From Acidovorax temperans (lineage in GTDB: Bacteria; Pseudomonadota; Gammaproteobacteria; Burkholderiales; Burkholderiaceae_C): 64,000 bases of DNA. Positions 28,689 to 37,534 of the stretch are shown piece by piece. A model generated the notes under the pieces. That model had not been told where the DNA came from. It saw only the letters and a program-made list of their open reading frames with translations, and did no database searches. Position 1 is the first letter of the stretch. Every line of letters begins with the position of its first letter. The stretch is from the NCBI RefSeq assembly GCF_006716905.1, contig NZ_VFPV01000001.1:1056001-1120000 (forward strand). Direction: 5' to 3'. A program made the position numbers and the translations under genes.

Positions 28689-29429
28689 TCACACCGGCGC
28701 CACGCCCAGCGTGGTGCCGCCGCAGACGTACAGCACCTGACCGGTGATGAAGCCGTTGTCGGGCGAGAGGAAAAACATCGCCGTGCGCGCCACGTCTTCG
28801 GGCGTGCCCATGCGGCCCACGGCAATGCTCTTGAGGATGCGCTCGGTCTGCGGCGCGCCCTCGGGGTTGCTCTGGCGGAACAGCTCGGTGGCGATGGGGC
28901 CAGGGCCGATGGCGTTGACGGTGATGCCGTCGCGCCCCAGTTCCATGGCCAGCGTGCGGGTCATGCCGATCATTCCGGCCTTGGTGGCCGAGTAGACGAT
29001 GCGGTCGCCCTTGCCCAAAGCGGCGCGGGACGACATGTTGACGATGCGGCCCTGCCCGCTGGCACGCAGCGTGGGCAAAAAGGCCTGCACCAGCAGCATG
29101 GGCGCACGCAGGTGCAGGCCCACCACATCGTCCAGCTGCTGCGTGGTGGCGGTGTCGATGGTGCCGGGGCGGGTGGCGCCCGCGTTGTTCACCAGTGCTG
29201 TCACGTTGTGCTGGGCAGCCATCTCGGCCGCGCGTTCGCGGGTGGAGGCCTCGTCCGTCAGGTCGCCCTGGTACGAGGTGAGCAGCGGGTGGCTCCAGGT
29301 GGGCAGCACGTAGTCGAGGTTGACCACGGCCCGGCCCTGGGCCAGCACGGCTTCGGCAATCGCACGGCCAATGCCGTTGCTGGCGCCGGTAACGACGGTG
29401 ACGGGGGTGCGGGTATCAGCCACGCTCAC
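28689..29429 (-). CDS. Short-chain dehydrogenase/reductase (SDR)
   Basis: 246 residues with the classical SDR pattern: cofactor loop [15 protein letters not shown] in [10 protein letters not shown], catalytic Ser in MSSRAALG and the Y-x-x-x-K pair in [13 protein letters not shown]. The C-terminus ([17 protein letters not shown]) is typical of FabG-like enzymes. The GTG at 29429 overlaps the thiolase TGA by four bases, so the SDR is the fourth gene of the pcaIJF operon. The usual pca operons do not carry an SDR, so it may act on a ring-derived alcohol or ketone; the substrate is unknown. Confidence 0.88.
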   Translation of the reverse strand: MSVADTRTPVTVVTGASNGIGRAIAEAVLAQGRAVVNLDYVLPTWSHPLLTSYQGDLTDEASTRERAAEMAAQHNVTALVNNAGATRPGTIDTATTQQLDDVVGLHLRAPMLLVQAFLPTLRASGQGRIVNMSSRAALGKGDRIVYSATKAGMIGMTRTLAMELGRDGITVNAIGPGPIATELFRQSNPEGAPQTERILKSIAVGRMGTPEDVARTAMFFLSPDNGFITGQVLYVCGGTTLGVAPV

Positions 29430-30655
29430 ACCCGCTCGATGATCAAGGCAATGCCCTGGCCCACGCCAATGCACATAGTGCACAGCGCGTACTGGCCCGC
29501 GTGCTCGTGCAGGCGGTTCACGGCCGTGGTGACCAGGCGGGCGCCGCTGGCACCCAGCGGGTGGCCCAGGGCAATGGCACCGCCCCAGGCGTTCACACGG
29601 GCGTCATCGTCCTTCAGGCCCAGGGCGCGCAGCACGGCCAGGCCTTGGGCGGCGAAGGCTTCGTTCAGCTCGATCACGTCCATGTGATCCAAGGTCAGGC
29701 CAGTTTGCGCCAGCACCTTCTGCGTGGCGGGCGTGGGGCCAAAGCCCATGATGCGCGGGGCCACGCCCGCGGTGGCCATGCCCACCACGCGGGCGCGGGG
29801 CTTGAGGCCGTACTTGGCGGCATGGGCCTCGTCGGCCAGCAGCAAGGCGCAGGCGCCATCGTTCACGCCAGATGCGTTGCCCGCCGTCACCGTGCCATCA
29901 GGCCGCACCACGCCCTTGAGCTTGGCCAGCGCTTCCAGGCTGGTTTCGCGGGGGTGCTCGTCCTGGCTGACGATGATGGCGTCGCCCTCGCTACCGGAGG
30001 GGCCTTTCTTCTTCTGCGGGATGGTGACGGGCACGATTTCGCGCGCCAAGTGACCGGCCTTGATGGCGGCCACGGCGTTGAGCTGGCTGCGCAGGGCCAT
30101 CTGGTCTTGCGCCTCGCGCTCGATCTGGAAGTCCACCGCCACGTTCTCGGCGGTTTCTGGCATGGAGTCCACACCGTACTTTTCCTTCATCAGCTTGTTG
30201 ATGAAGCGCCAGCCAATCGTCGTGTCGTACACGGCGTTGTTGCGGCTGAAGGCGGTTTCGGCCTTGGGCATGACGAAGGGGGCGCGGCTCATGCTTTCCA
30301 CACCACCGGCAATCATCAGGCCGGCTTCGCCAGACTTGATGGCGCGCGCGGCGCTGCCCACGGCGTCCAGGCCGGAGCCGCACAGGCGGTTGATGGTGGC
30401 ACCGGGCACTTCAACGGGCAGGCCCGCCAGCAGGCTGCTCATGTGGGCCACGTTGCGGTTGTCTTCGCCAGCCTGGTTGGCGCAGCCATAGAGCACATCG
30501 GTCACGGCGGCCCAGTCCACACCGGGGTTGCGCTCCATCAGCGCCTTGATGGGGATGGCCCCCAGGTCGTCAGCGCGCACGCTGGAGAGGGCGCCGCCGT
30601 AGCGGCCAAAGGGGGTGCGGATGGCGTCGCAGATGTAGGCTTGGGATTGGCTCAT
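29426..30655 (-). CDS. pcaF: 3-oxoadipyl-CoA thiolase
   Basis: 409 residues, a type II thiolase that splits 3-oxoadipyl-CoA into succinyl-CoA and acetyl-CoA. The nucleophilic Cys is in [18 protein letters not shown], the catalytic His in [11 protein letters not shown], and the second Cys in [10 protein letters not shown]. The opening [20 protein letters not shown] matches PcaF/PaaJ-type thiolases. Context (downstream of pcaIJ, next to an IclR regulator) favours beta-ketoadipate rather than acetoacetyl-CoA metabolism. ATG 30655 follows GGAGACA. Confidence 0.9.
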   Translation of the reverse strand: MSQSQAYICDAIRTPFGRYGGALSSVRADDLGAIPIKALMERNPGVDWAAVTDVLYGCANQAGEDNRNVAHMSSLLAGLPVEVPGATINRLCGSGLDAVGSAARAIKSGEAGLMIAGGVESMSRAPFVMPKAETAFSRNNAVYDTTIGWRFINKLMKEKYGVDSMPETAENVAVDFQIEREAQDQMALRSQLNAVAAIKAGHLAREIVPVTIPQKKKGPSGSEGDAIIVSQDEHPRETSLEALAKLKGVVRPDGTVTAGNASGVNDGACALLLADEAHAAKYGLKPRARVVGMATAGVAPRIMGFGPTPATQKVLAQTGLTLDHMDVIELNEAFAAQGLAVLRALGLKDDDARVNAWGGAIALGHPLGASGARLVTTAVNRLHEHAGQYALCTMCIGVGQGIALIIERV

Positions 30656-30690
30656 GGAAGATGTCTCCTTGTTAGCGGCTCAGGGTTCAG

Positions 30691-31341
30691 TCAGGCTGCG
30701 GGGCGAATGGGCAGGCCCACCAGTTGTTCCAGCTCGGGCAGGGTCAGGCCGGGCACCATGTCGATGAGCTGCAGCCCGGTGGGCGTGCAGGCCAGCGTGC
30801 ACAGGTCGGTATAGATGCGCTTGACGCAGCCCACGCCCGTGAGCGGGTAAGTGCATTGCTGCACCACCTTGCTGGCGCCTTGCTTGGTCAGCAAATCCAT
30901 CATCACCCAGGTCTGCTTGGCACCAATGGCCAGGTCCATCGCACCGCCCACGGCCGGAATGGCGCCGGGCTCGCCCGTGCTCCAGTTGGCGAGGTCGCCC
31001 GTGGCCGACACCTGGAAGGCGCCCAGCACACAAATATCCAGATGGCCGCCGCGCATCATGGCGAAGCTGTCGGCGTGGTGGAAATACGCGCCACCGGGCA
31101 GCAGCGTCACGGGCTGCTTGCCGGCGTTGATCAGGTCGTAGTCTTCATTGCCTGCGGCGGGCGCGGGGCCCATGCCCAGAATGCCGTTCTCGCTTTGCAG
31201 GATGACTTCACGCCCTTCAGGGATGTGGTTGGCCACCAGGGTGGGCTGGCCGATGCCCAGGTTCACATAGGCACCGTCGTGGATGTCCTGCGCCACACGG
31301 CGAGCCAGGTCGTCTTTGCTTCGTTTTTGATAGCTGCTCAC
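30691..31341 (-). CDS. pcaJ: 3-oxoadipate CoA-transferase, subunit B
   Basis: 216 residues. It is the beta subunit of a succinyl-CoA:3-oxoacid CoA-transferase, with VNLGIGQPTLVANHIPEG and the catalytic Glu in SENGILGMGP. It works with the alpha subunit just upstream to activate 3-oxoadipate. The proposed GTG start (31341) lies inside a diverged AGCGCTT-type repeat, so the first few residues (SSYQKRS) come from repeat sequence. Acetoacetate is the alternative substrate. Confidence 0.9.
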   Translation of the reverse strand: MSSYQKRSKDDLARRVAQDIHDGAYVNLGIGQPTLVANHIPEGREVILQSENGILGMGPAPAAGNEDYDLINAGKQPVTLLPGGAYFHHADSFAMMRGGHLDICVLGAFQVSATGDLANWSTGEPGAIPAVGGAMDLAIGAKQTWVMMDLLTKQGASKVVQQCTYPLTGVGCVKRIYTDLCTLACTPTGLQLIDMVPGLTLPELEQLVGLPIRPAA

Positions 31342-31372
31342 GCTTGTTCCTTCTGCGCTAAGGGCGCTTTTT
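31325..31372. repeat. AGCGCTT-type repeat, diverged copy 4
   Basis: GATAGCTGCTCACGCTTG ... TGCGCTAAGGGCGCTTTTTA keeps the outer ATAGCTGCT and a GCGCT core but has lost symmetry. It spans the short gap between the pcaI stop and the pcaJ start and supplies the first codons of pcaJ. Confidence 0.45.
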
Positions 31373-32087
31373 ATGCAGACTTCTTGAAACCACCGGCCTG
31401 GGTGGCGGTGCGCTCGATCTTCACCACATGGCTCACGTAGATGCCGGGGGTGACGATGGCTTCGGGGTCGAGTGCGCCCAGTTCCACCACGTCGTGCACG
31501 GTGGCGATGGTGGTCTTGGCAGCGGTGGCCATCACGGGGCCAAAGTTGCGGGCCGACATGCGATAGGTCAGGTTGCCCCAGCGGTCGCCCTTCTCGGCCT
31601 TGATCAGGGCCACGTCGCCGTAGATGGGGTACTCCAGCACGTACTGCTTGCCGTTGATTTCGCGGGTTTCCTTGGGCGAGCCGTCGGCGTTGAGCGCCAG
31701 TTCGGTGCCGTAACCCGTGGGGCAGAAGAAGGCGCCAATGCCCGCACCGGCAGCGCGCAGGCGCTCGGCCAGGTTGCCCTGGGGCACCAGTTCCAGCTCG
31801 ACCTTGCCGCTGCGGTACAGCTCGTCAAACACGTAGCTGTCCACCTGGCGTGGAAAGCTGCAGATGATCTTGCGCACCTGCCCGGCCTTGAGCAGCGCGG
31901 CCAGGCCGTGGTCGGCATTGCCAGCGTTGTTGTTCACCACCGTCAGGTCGCGCGCGCCCTGCGCAATCAGCGCCTCAATCAGTTCGCCAGGAATACCGGC
32001 GGTACCAAAGCCCCCGATGAGCACCGTGGCGCCATCGCGCACACCGGCCATCGCCTGGGCCGCCGAGTCAGCTATCTTGTTGATCAT
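31371..32087 (-). CDS. pcaI: 3-oxoadipate CoA-transferase, subunit A
   Basis: 238 residues, the alpha subunit of the CoA-transferase. It has the family's glycine-rich start (VRDGATVLIGGFGTAGIPGELIEAL) and GIGAFFCPTGYGTELA. The subunit pair moves CoA from succinyl-CoA to 3-oxoadipate in protocatechuate/catechol breakdown. ATG 32087 is the first gene after the divergent operator region shared with the IclR regulator at 32219. Confidence 0.92.
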   Translation of the reverse strand: MINKIADSAAQAMAGVRDGATVLIGGFGTAGIPGELIEALIAQGARDLTVVNNNAGNADHGLAALLKAGQVRKIICSFPRQVDSYVFDELYRSGKVELELVPQGNLAERLRAAGAGIGAFFCPTGYGTELALNADGSPKETREINGKQYVLEYPIYGDVALIKAEKGDRWGNLTYRMSARNFGPVMATAAKTTIATVHDVVELGALDPEAIVTPGIYVSHVVKIERTATQAGGFKKSA

Positions 32088-32169
32088 GAAACTGTGTCCC
32101 CACAAAAAAGAACTTCAGGAATGGGCCAAAACACGAACCCGAAGCCGCACCCGGCAAAGCATGAGATTT

Positions 32170-32203
32170 GTTCATATAGCGAACTTTTGTTCGTATAATG
32201 AAT
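32170..32203. promoter_or_regulatory. Tandem IclR-type operator between pcaI and the regulator
   Basis: Two 15-base inverted repeats in tandem: GTTCATATAGCGAAC (32170-32184) and GTTCGTATAATGAAT (32189-32203), 19 bases centre to centre. The pattern TTCN7GAA is that of IclR-family PcaR/PobR operators. The second site contains TATAAT (32194-32199), a likely -10 for the regulator gene, which argues for autorepression. Confidence 0.8.
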
Positions 32204-32218
32204 TATAAAGAAGTCCCG

Positions 32219-33046
32219 ATGACAACGCCTGAAAACCACGACGCCCCCTCGGGCTTGCCCGCGCCCGCCTCCACCCCCAAGCCGGGCGACAGCTATGTGC
32301 AGTCGTTCGCGCGTGGGCTGGAAGTGATCCGCTCCTTCAGCGCCAGCGCACCCCAGCAGACCCTGAGCGAGGTGGCCGCGCACACCGGCCTGACCCGCGC
32401 CGGGGCGCGCCGCATCCTGCTCACGCTGCAAACGCTGGGTTATGTGGAAAGTGACGGCAAGCTCTTTCGCCTCACGCCGCGCATCCTCGACCTGGGCTTT
32501 GCCTACCTGTCGTCACTGCCCCTCTGGAACCTAGCCGAGCCGCTGATGGAAGACCTGGTGGAGGAAGTGCGCGAGTCGTCTTCGGCCGCCGTGCTCGATG
32601 GCCTGGACATCGTCTACGTGCTGCGCGTACCCACCCACAAGATCATGCGCACCAGCCTGGGCGTGGGCTCGCGCCTGCCTGCAGCCTGGACTTCCATGGG
32701 CCGAGTGCTGCTGGCCAGCCTGCCCGAAGACGAGCTGCAAAGCCGCCTCGCCACACTGCCCCTGCAGCGCCACACCGCCCACACCGCCACCGACCTGCCC
32801 ACCCTGCTGGAACGCATTCGCCAGGCGCGCACGCAGGGCTGGTGCCTGGTGAACCAGGAGCTGGAAGAAGGCCTCATCTCCATCGCCGCACCGCTCACCA
32901 ACCGCTTGGGGCAAACCGTGGCCGCTCTCAACATCAGCGGCCAGGCCAACCGCACCAGCGCCGAGCTGATGCAGCAAACCCTGCTGCCGCCGCTGCTGCG
33001 CGCGGCGCAAACCATCTCGCGGCTGATGGGCGCACCGCGCCGCTGA
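32219..33046 (+). CDS. pcaR: IclR-family regulator of the pca operon (PcaR-like)
   Basis: 275 residues. The winged helix-turn-helix lies at about 28-90 (YVQSFARGLEVIRSFSA ... LSEVAAHTGLTRAGARRILLTLQTLGYV), followed by the IclR effector domain (LWNLAEPLMEDLVEEVRESSSAAVLDG ... LEEGLISIAAPL). PcaR-type proteins bind 3-oxoadipate and switch on pcaIJF. ATG 32219 was chosen because an earlier in-frame ATG at 32198 lies inside the operator and the presumed -10 box. It is divergent from pcaI across about 130 bases. Confidence 0.85.
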   Translation: MTTPENHDAPSGLPAPASTPKPGDSYVQSFARGLEVIRSFSASAPQQTLSEVAAHTGLTRAGARRILLTLQTLGYVESDGKLFRLTPRILDLGFAYLSSLPLWNLAEPLMEDLVEEVRESSSAAVLDGLDIVYVLRVPTHKIMRTSLGVGSRLPAAWTSMGRVLLASLPEDELQSRLATLPLQRHTAHTATDLPTLLERIRQARTQGWCLVNQELEEGLISIAAPLTNRLGQTVAALNISGQANRTSAELMQQTLLPPLLRAAQTISRLMGAPRR

Positions 33047-33108
33047 ACCAGCGCCATCCAAGCCCCCGGCCCCGCCAGGGCTGGGCGTGCGTGCTACCCT
33101 CCCGCCCC

Positions 33109-33543
33109 ATGTTCAACCCTACCCAAGCCGATGTGCGCCGCTTTCTGTGCGGCGTGCACGCCAAAGCCCAAAGCGGCGCGCCCATGGAAGCCATCGAAAC
33201 GCTGGCCAGCCTGTGGATTGCCGAGCACCCCGAATACCACGCCGACCTGGCCGACGTAGATGCCGCCATCGCCCGCAACTACGACGAAACGCCCGCACAG
33301 ACCAACCCCTTCCTGCACCTGTCAATGCACCTGTCGATCAGTGAGCAATGCAGCATTGACCAGCCGCGCGGCATCCGCCAGGCAGTCGAATTGCTGGCCA
33401 AGCGGCTCGATTCGCTGCACGACGCCCACCACGCCGCCATGGAATGCCTGGGCGAGATGCTGTGGGAAAGCCAGCGCTCCGGCCGCCCGCCCGACGGCAA
33501 TGCCTACATCGCCGCCGTGCAGCGCCGCGCTACGCGGGACTGA
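33109..33543 (+). CDS. DUF1841-family protein
   Basis: 144 residues. It matches the DUF1841 pattern throughout: FNPTQADVRRF at the start, WIAEHPEYHADL, QTNPFLHLSMHLSISEQ, HDAHHAAMECLGEMLWE and SGRPPDGNAYI at the end. It is a soluble, helical, His-rich protein. The family is widespread in beta- and gammaproteobacteria but has no known function. It stands alone, 62 bases after pcaR, and is followed by an AGCGCTT-type repeat. Confidence 0.92.
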   Translation: MFNPTQADVRRFLCGVHAKAQSGAPMEAIETLASLWIAEHPEYHADLADVDAAIARNYDETPAQTNPFLHLSMHLSISEQCSIDQPRGIRQAVELLAKRLDSLHDAHHAAMECLGEMLWESQRSGRPPDGNAYIAAVQRRATRD

Positions 33544-33585
33544 TTTCGCGCAGCGCATCGTGCCATGAATTCGCGCTATGAATAA

Positions 33586-33636
33586 ATGAGCACCTTGCGC
33601 TTATTACAAAAGCGCTAGCGGCATATTTGGCTTAAA
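33586..33636. repeat. AGCGCTT palindromic repeat, copy 5
   Basis: Core GCGCTTATTACAAAAGCGC with CTAGCGG after it, between the DUF1841 gene and the DUF3429 gene. The flanks are more diverged than in other copies. Confidence 0.65.
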
Positions 33637-33736
33637 TACTGACACCACTGCACAGGCTGCAACTGCGCCACACAAGCATGCAGCCCACTCGGGAGTCGTG
33701 CTTTCCCGACAATGGCCCCATTGACCTGGAGGCCCC

Positions 33737-34219
33737 ATGCAAAGCACCCACCCCACCCCATCGTCTTCACCCGCCTTGCCCACAGCGCTGCCCACCTCCG
33801 TGGCCTGGCTGGGCTATGGCGGGCTGCTGCCATTTGCTGCACTGGCGGGCATCGGCTGGTGGGCGCCGGGCACACCGCTGTGGGGCACGGCGCTGCTGGC
33901 CTACGGCGCGGTCATTCTGAGTTTTGTGGGCGCGCTGCACTGGGGCTTTGCGATGGTGCTGGGCGAGCTGAGCGACCGCGAACGCACGCACCGCTTTGTG
34001 TGGAGCGTGGTGCCATCGCTGCTGGCCTGGCCTGCCGTGCTGCTGCCCATGGCAGGCGGGGCGGCCTTGCTCATCGTGGGGTTTGCTGCGCACCTGGTGC
34101 AAGACCTGCGCCTGGCATCCCGCGCGGCACTGCCCGCCTGGTACCTGCCGCTGCGCTGGCGCCTCACGGTCACCGCCTGCGTTTGCCTGGCCCTGGGCGC
34201 GGTGGCTGCCCATGGATGA
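33737..34219 (+). CDS. DUF3429-family inner-membrane protein
   Basis: 160 residues with about five hydrophobic helices. Family features are a start around VAWLGYGGLLPFAALAG, ILSFVGALHWGFAM in the second helix, and WYLPLRWRLTVTACVCL near the end. Function is unknown. The stop overlaps the next start by eight bases (ATGGATGA), coupling it to the kinase-like gene downstream, which suggests a shared role, perhaps in quinone or lipid metabolism. Confidence 0.85.
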   Translation: MQSTHPTPSSSPALPTALPTSVAWLGYGGLLPFAALAGIGWWAPGTPLWGTALLAYGAVILSFVGALHWGFAMVLGELSDRERTHRFVWSVVPSLLAWPAVLLPMAGGAALLIVGFAAHLVQDLRLASRAALPAWYLPLRWRLTVTACVCLALGAVAAHG

Positions 34220-35564
34220 ACGCCCAGACCCACAGCCCGCCGCTGCCCCGCCCAGCGCCACAGCATCTGTACCCAGCGGCCGCTGGAGTCGCATGGCGCG
34301 CATGGGCACCCTGGCCACCGGGCTGGCCGGCGGCATGCTGGCCGAAGGCGCGCGCCAATGGGCGCAAGGCAAGCGCCGCAGCGCCCGCGACTTGCTGCTC
34401 ACCCCCGCCAACGCCCGCCGCGTAGCCGACCAGCTCGCACAGTTGCGCGGCGCGGCCATGAAGGTGGGGCAACTGCTATCGATGGATGCAGGTGAGCTGC
34501 TGCCGCCCGAGCTGGGCGAAATCCTGGCACGCCTGCGCTCAGACGCCAAACCCATGCCCATCGGGCAGATGGACGATGTGCTGACGGCCGCCTGGGGCGC
34601 GGGCTGGGACGCGCGCTTTGCGCAGTTCGGCTTCACGCCCATCGCGGCGGCCTCCATCGGCCAGGTGCACCGCGCCACCACCAAGGATGGGCGGCAACTG
34701 GCCATCAAGGTGCAGTACCCCGGCATACGCCAGAGCATTGCCAGCGACGTGGACAACGTGGGCACGCTGCTACGCGTCTCGGGCCTGCTGCCCGCCCACC
34801 TGGATGTGGCGCCACTTTTGGCCGAGGCCAAAAGGCAGCTGCACGAAGAAGCCGACTATCTGCGCGAAGCCCGCTGCCAAGCGCAGTTTGCAGCCCTGCT
34901 GGCCGACGTGCCGAACCTGCGCATTCCCACCGTGCACGCCGACTGGACCACCGAGAACGTGCTGGCGATGGACTACGTGGAATGCGTGCCCATCGAATCC
35001 CTGCAGCGCGCACCCCAGGCGCAGCGCGACGAGGTGGCCAGCACCCTGATGGGCCTGCTGTTCCGGGAGCTGTTCGAATTCCGCCTGGTGCAGACGGACC
35101 CCAACTTCGCCAACTACCGCTACGACAAGGCCAGTGGCCGCACCGTGCTGCTCGACTTTGGCGCCACCCGCGCCTACGGCAGTGAAGTGGTGGAAGCCTA
35201 CCGGCGGCTCATGCGCGCTGCCATGCACGGCCACCGCGAGGGCATGGACGAAGCGGCCCAGGCCATTGGCTACTTCGGCCACCACATCCAGCCCCACCAG
35301 CGCAACGCGGTGATTGATCTGTTCGCGCTGGCCTGCGAGCCCCTGCGCCATGCCGATGGCTACGACTTTGGCACCAGCGACCTAGCCCAGCGCATCCGCA
35401 CGGCGGGCATGGCGCTGAGCACCGAAAAAGACTTCTGGCACACCCCACCAGCCGATGCGCTGTTCTTGCACCGCAAGCTGGGCGGGCTGTACCTGCTGGC
35501 TGCCAGGCTCAAGGCCCAGGTACCGGTGCAGGCGCTGGCACGGCCGTATCTGGAGCAAGGCTGA
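34212..35564 (+). CDS. ABC1/UbiB-family atypical kinase (Coq8-like)
   Basis: 450 residues. ABC1/ADCK signatures are the KxGQ motif in AMKVGQLLSMDAGELLP near residue 87, the Ala-rich loop AAASIGQVHRATTKDGRQLAIKVQYPG, EEADYLREA, the catalytic loop QTDPNFANYRY, and the metal-binding LLDFGATRAYG. The catalytic loop reads DPNFAN as in mitochondrial Coq8 rather than DPHPGN of classic UbiB. Such proteins bind ATP and promote ubiquinone synthesis. There is no membrane helix at the C-terminus, unlike UbiB. It is translationally coupled to the DUF3429 gene. Confidence 0.88.
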   Translation: MDERPDPQPAAAPPSATASVPSGRWSRMARMGTLATGLAGGMLAEGARQWAQGKRRSARDLLLTPANARRVADQLAQLRGAAMKVGQLLSMDAGELLPPELGEILARLRSDAKPMPIGQMDDVLTAAWGAGWDARFAQFGFTPIAAASIGQVHRATTKDGRQLAIKVQYPGIRQSIASDVDNVGTLLRVSGLLPAHLDVAPLLAEAKRQLHEEADYLREARCQAQFAALLADVPNLRIPTVHADWTTENVLAMDYVECVPIESLQRAPQAQRDEVASTLMGLLFRELFEFRLVQTDPNFANYRYDKASGRTVLLDFGATRAYGSEVVEAYRRLMRAAMHGHREGMDEAAQAIGYFGHHIQPHQRNAVIDLFALACEPLRHADGYDFGTSDLAQRIRTAGMALSTEKDFWHTPPADALFLHRKLGGLYLLAARLKAQVPVQALARPYLEQG

Positions 35565-35611
35565 CTCGCGTCATCAGCGTTGCGCCTCAAACTGCAAATC
35601 CGCCAGACAAC

Positions 35612-35637
35612 AAAAAGCCCGCCGAAGCGGGCTTCTT
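35612..35637 (-). terminator. Bidirectional terminator between kinase and cytochrome genes
   Basis: AAAAAGCCCGC-CGAA-GCGGGCTT. On the minus strand it is followed by TTTTTG and lies 18 bases past the cytochrome c stop; on the plus strand it follows the UbiB-like gene. Confidence 0.85.
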
Positions 35638-35655
35638 GGTGAACCGAAGAATGGC

Positions 35656-36321
35656 TCAGCGAAAGCGCGACTGGGGCACCACCTGCAGATCACCTTCCAC
35701 AGAAGCCAGGTAGTTGGCCAGGGCCTTGAGTTCGGCGTTCGAGAACTGCTTGGCAATGCCGCCCATGATGGCGTTGTTGCGGCCCACGTTGGCGTTGCGT
35801 GCGTCAGCCTTGTAGGACTTCAGCGCTACAAAGAGGTAGTCGGCGTGCTGACCAGCGATCTTGGGGTAAGAAGGATCGATGGGCTTGGCGAAGTTGTCGC
35901 CGTGGCAGGACACGCAAGCGCCCTTCTTCAGCAGCTCAGCCACTTGCACGCTGGGTTCGCGGCCGGGCTTGGCGGGCAGCTCGGTGCCCTTCTTACCGTG
36001 TTGTTCGTAGTAGGCCGACACGTCGGCGATGTCTTGTTCAGACAGCGAATCGGCAATACCGCGCATGGTGGGGTGCTTGCGGTCGCCCTTCTTGTAGGCA
36101 TCAAGTGCCGAGGCGATGTACTTGCCGCTCTGGCCCGAAATCATGGGCACCTTGTGCACTTCAGGGAAGCTGGATTGGTAGCCAGGAATGCCGTGGCAGC
36201 CAATGCACATGGCGATTTTCTTTTCGCCGGCCTTCACGTCTCCCTTGGCTTCCTGGGCGTGAGAAAAAGCGGTCACAGAAGCGACAGCCAAGGCAAATAT
36301 CGTGGTCAACGTCTTGTTCAT
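35656..36321 (-). CDS. Cytochrome c4-type periplasmic di-heme protein
   Basis: 221 residues with a signal peptide (MNKTLTTIFALAVASVTAFSHA). Two cytochrome c folds follow, each with a heme-binding CxxCH (CIGCH near 39, CVSCH near 137) and a later Met ligand (HPTMRGIA; NNAIMGGIA). The duplication and spacing identify cytochrome c4, an electron carrier to cytochrome oxidases. It is monocistronic with its own terminator and diverges from the MoxR gene across about 110 bases. Confidence 0.93.
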   Translation of the reverse strand: MNKTLTTIFALAVASVTAFSHAQEAKGDVKAGEKKIAMCIGCHGIPGYQSSFPEVHKVPMISGQSGKYIASALDAYKKGDRKHPTMRGIADSLSEQDIADVSAYYEQHGKKGTELPAKPGREPSVQVAELLKKGACVSCHGDNFAKPIDPSYPKIAGQHADYLFVALKSYKADARNANVGRNNAIMGGIAKQFSNAELKALANYLASVEGDLQVVPQSRFR

Positions 36322-36432
36322 TTTGCGCGCACAATCTCGTGGAGGTTCAGCTTCAGCTCTGGGCCCAGATCAGCGGCTGATTATAGCCAGCGCTTGTCAA
36401 GCCCATTCATCAACGATTCGGTGATTTCCCTT

Positions 36433-37287
36433 ATGAAATTTCGCGGTTCCCAGAATTACGTCGCTACCCAAGATTTGATGTTGGCGGTGAATGCAGCCAT
36501 CACCCTGCAGCGGCCGCTGCTCATCAAGGGCGAACCCGGCACCGGCAAGACCATGCTGGCCGAAGAAGTGGCCCAGGCCCTGGGCATGCCACTGTTGCAG
36601 TGGCACATCAAGTCCACCACCAAGGCGCAACAGGGCCTGTACGAATACGACGCGGTGAGCCGCCTGCGCGACAGCCAACTCAACGATGGCGACAGCGCCG
36701 AGCGGGTCAAGGACATTCGCAACTACATCGTGCAAGGTGTGCTGTGGCAGGCCTTCACGGCCGACCAGCCCGTGGCGCTGCTGATCGACGAGATTGACAA
36801 GGCCGACATTGAATTCCCGAACGACCTGCTGCGCGAAATCGACCGCATGGAGTTTTACTGCTACGAAACGCGCGAACTCATACGTGCCAAGCACCGGCCG
36901 CTGGTGTTCATCACCTCCAACAACGAAAAAGAGCTGCCCGACGCGTTCTTGCGCCGCTGCTTCTTCCACTTCATCAAGTTCCCTGAAGCCGACACGATGC
37001 GCCAGATCGTGAACGTGCACTTCCCCACGCTCAAGAGCGAGCTGCTCACCGTGGCGATGAAGACGTTCTACGACGTGCGCAACCTGCCGGGCCTGAAGAA
37101 GAAGCCTTCCACCAGCGAGCTGATCGACTGGCTCAAGTTGCTGGTGGCTGAAGACATTCCGCTTGAAGCCCTGCAAAGCGCCGACAACAAGGTGGCCGTG
37201 CCCCCGCTGGTGGGCGCGCTGCTCAAGAACGAGCAGGACGTGAGCCTGTTCGAAAAGCTGGTCTTCATGAACCAGAGGAACCGCTAA
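36433..37287 (+). CDS. MoxR-family AAA+ ATPase
   Basis: 284 residues. Walker A is GEPGTGKT near residue 37, Walker B is ALLIDEIDKAD, sensor 1 is FITSNNEKELPDAFLRRCFFHFI, and there is a C-terminal lid. The MoxR group acts as a chaperone-like ATPase paired with VWA-domain proteins, and here a VWA gene lies three genes downstream. ATG 36433 is chosen as the first codon with family similarity (KFRGSQNYVATQDLMLAV). The next gene starts right after the stop. Confidence 0.93.
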   Translation: MKFRGSQNYVATQDLMLAVNAAITLQRPLLIKGEPGTGKTMLAEEVAQALGMPLLQWHIKSTTKAQQGLYEYDAVSRLRDSQLNDGDSAERVKDIRNYIVQGVLWQAFTADQPVALLIDEIDKADIEFPNDLLREIDRMEFYCYETRELIRAKHRPLVFITSNNEKELPDAFLRRCFFHFIKFPEADTMRQIVNVHFPTLKSELLTVAMKTFYDVRNLPGLKKKPSTSELIDWLKLLVAEDIPLEALQSADNKVAVPPLVGALLKNEQDVSLFEKLVFMNQRNR

Positions 37288-37530
37288 GTGAGCGACATCA
37301 CCACCGGAAAACTGCTGGCCAACGGCGTGGCCGATGCCGTTGGCTTTGTGGGCGGGGCACTGCTGGGCTTTTGGGCCGGCCAGTGGCTGGGCGTGGACAT
37401 TTTTGCGCCCGGCTACGGCACCGGCAGCCTGATTGGCATTGCCCTCGTGGGCCTGGGCGGCGGCCTGGGCCTGCACGCAGCGCGGCGCTGGCAAACGCGC
37501 CGCCAAGACAAAACCGCAGGCAAGGAGTAG
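37288..37530 (+). CDS. Small two-helix membrane protein between MoxR and GNAT genes
   Basis: 80 residues. GTG start directly after the MoxR stop (no gap). Two glycine-rich hydrophobic helices (about 13-32 and 45-63), a basic tail (RRWQTRRQDK), no signal peptide. It is unknown, but its wedged position implies co-expression with MoxR and perhaps a membrane docking role for the MoxR-VWA pair. Confidence 0.75.
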   Translation: MSDITTGKLLANGVADAVGFVGGALLGFWAGQWLGVDIFAPGYGTGSLIGIALVGLGGGLGLHAARRWQTRRQDKTAGKE

Positions 37531-37534
37531 CGCG

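Noticed and set aside
32198-32218. Earlier ATG for the IclR regulator
   Set aside because: It lies inside the operator and the presumed -10 sequence.
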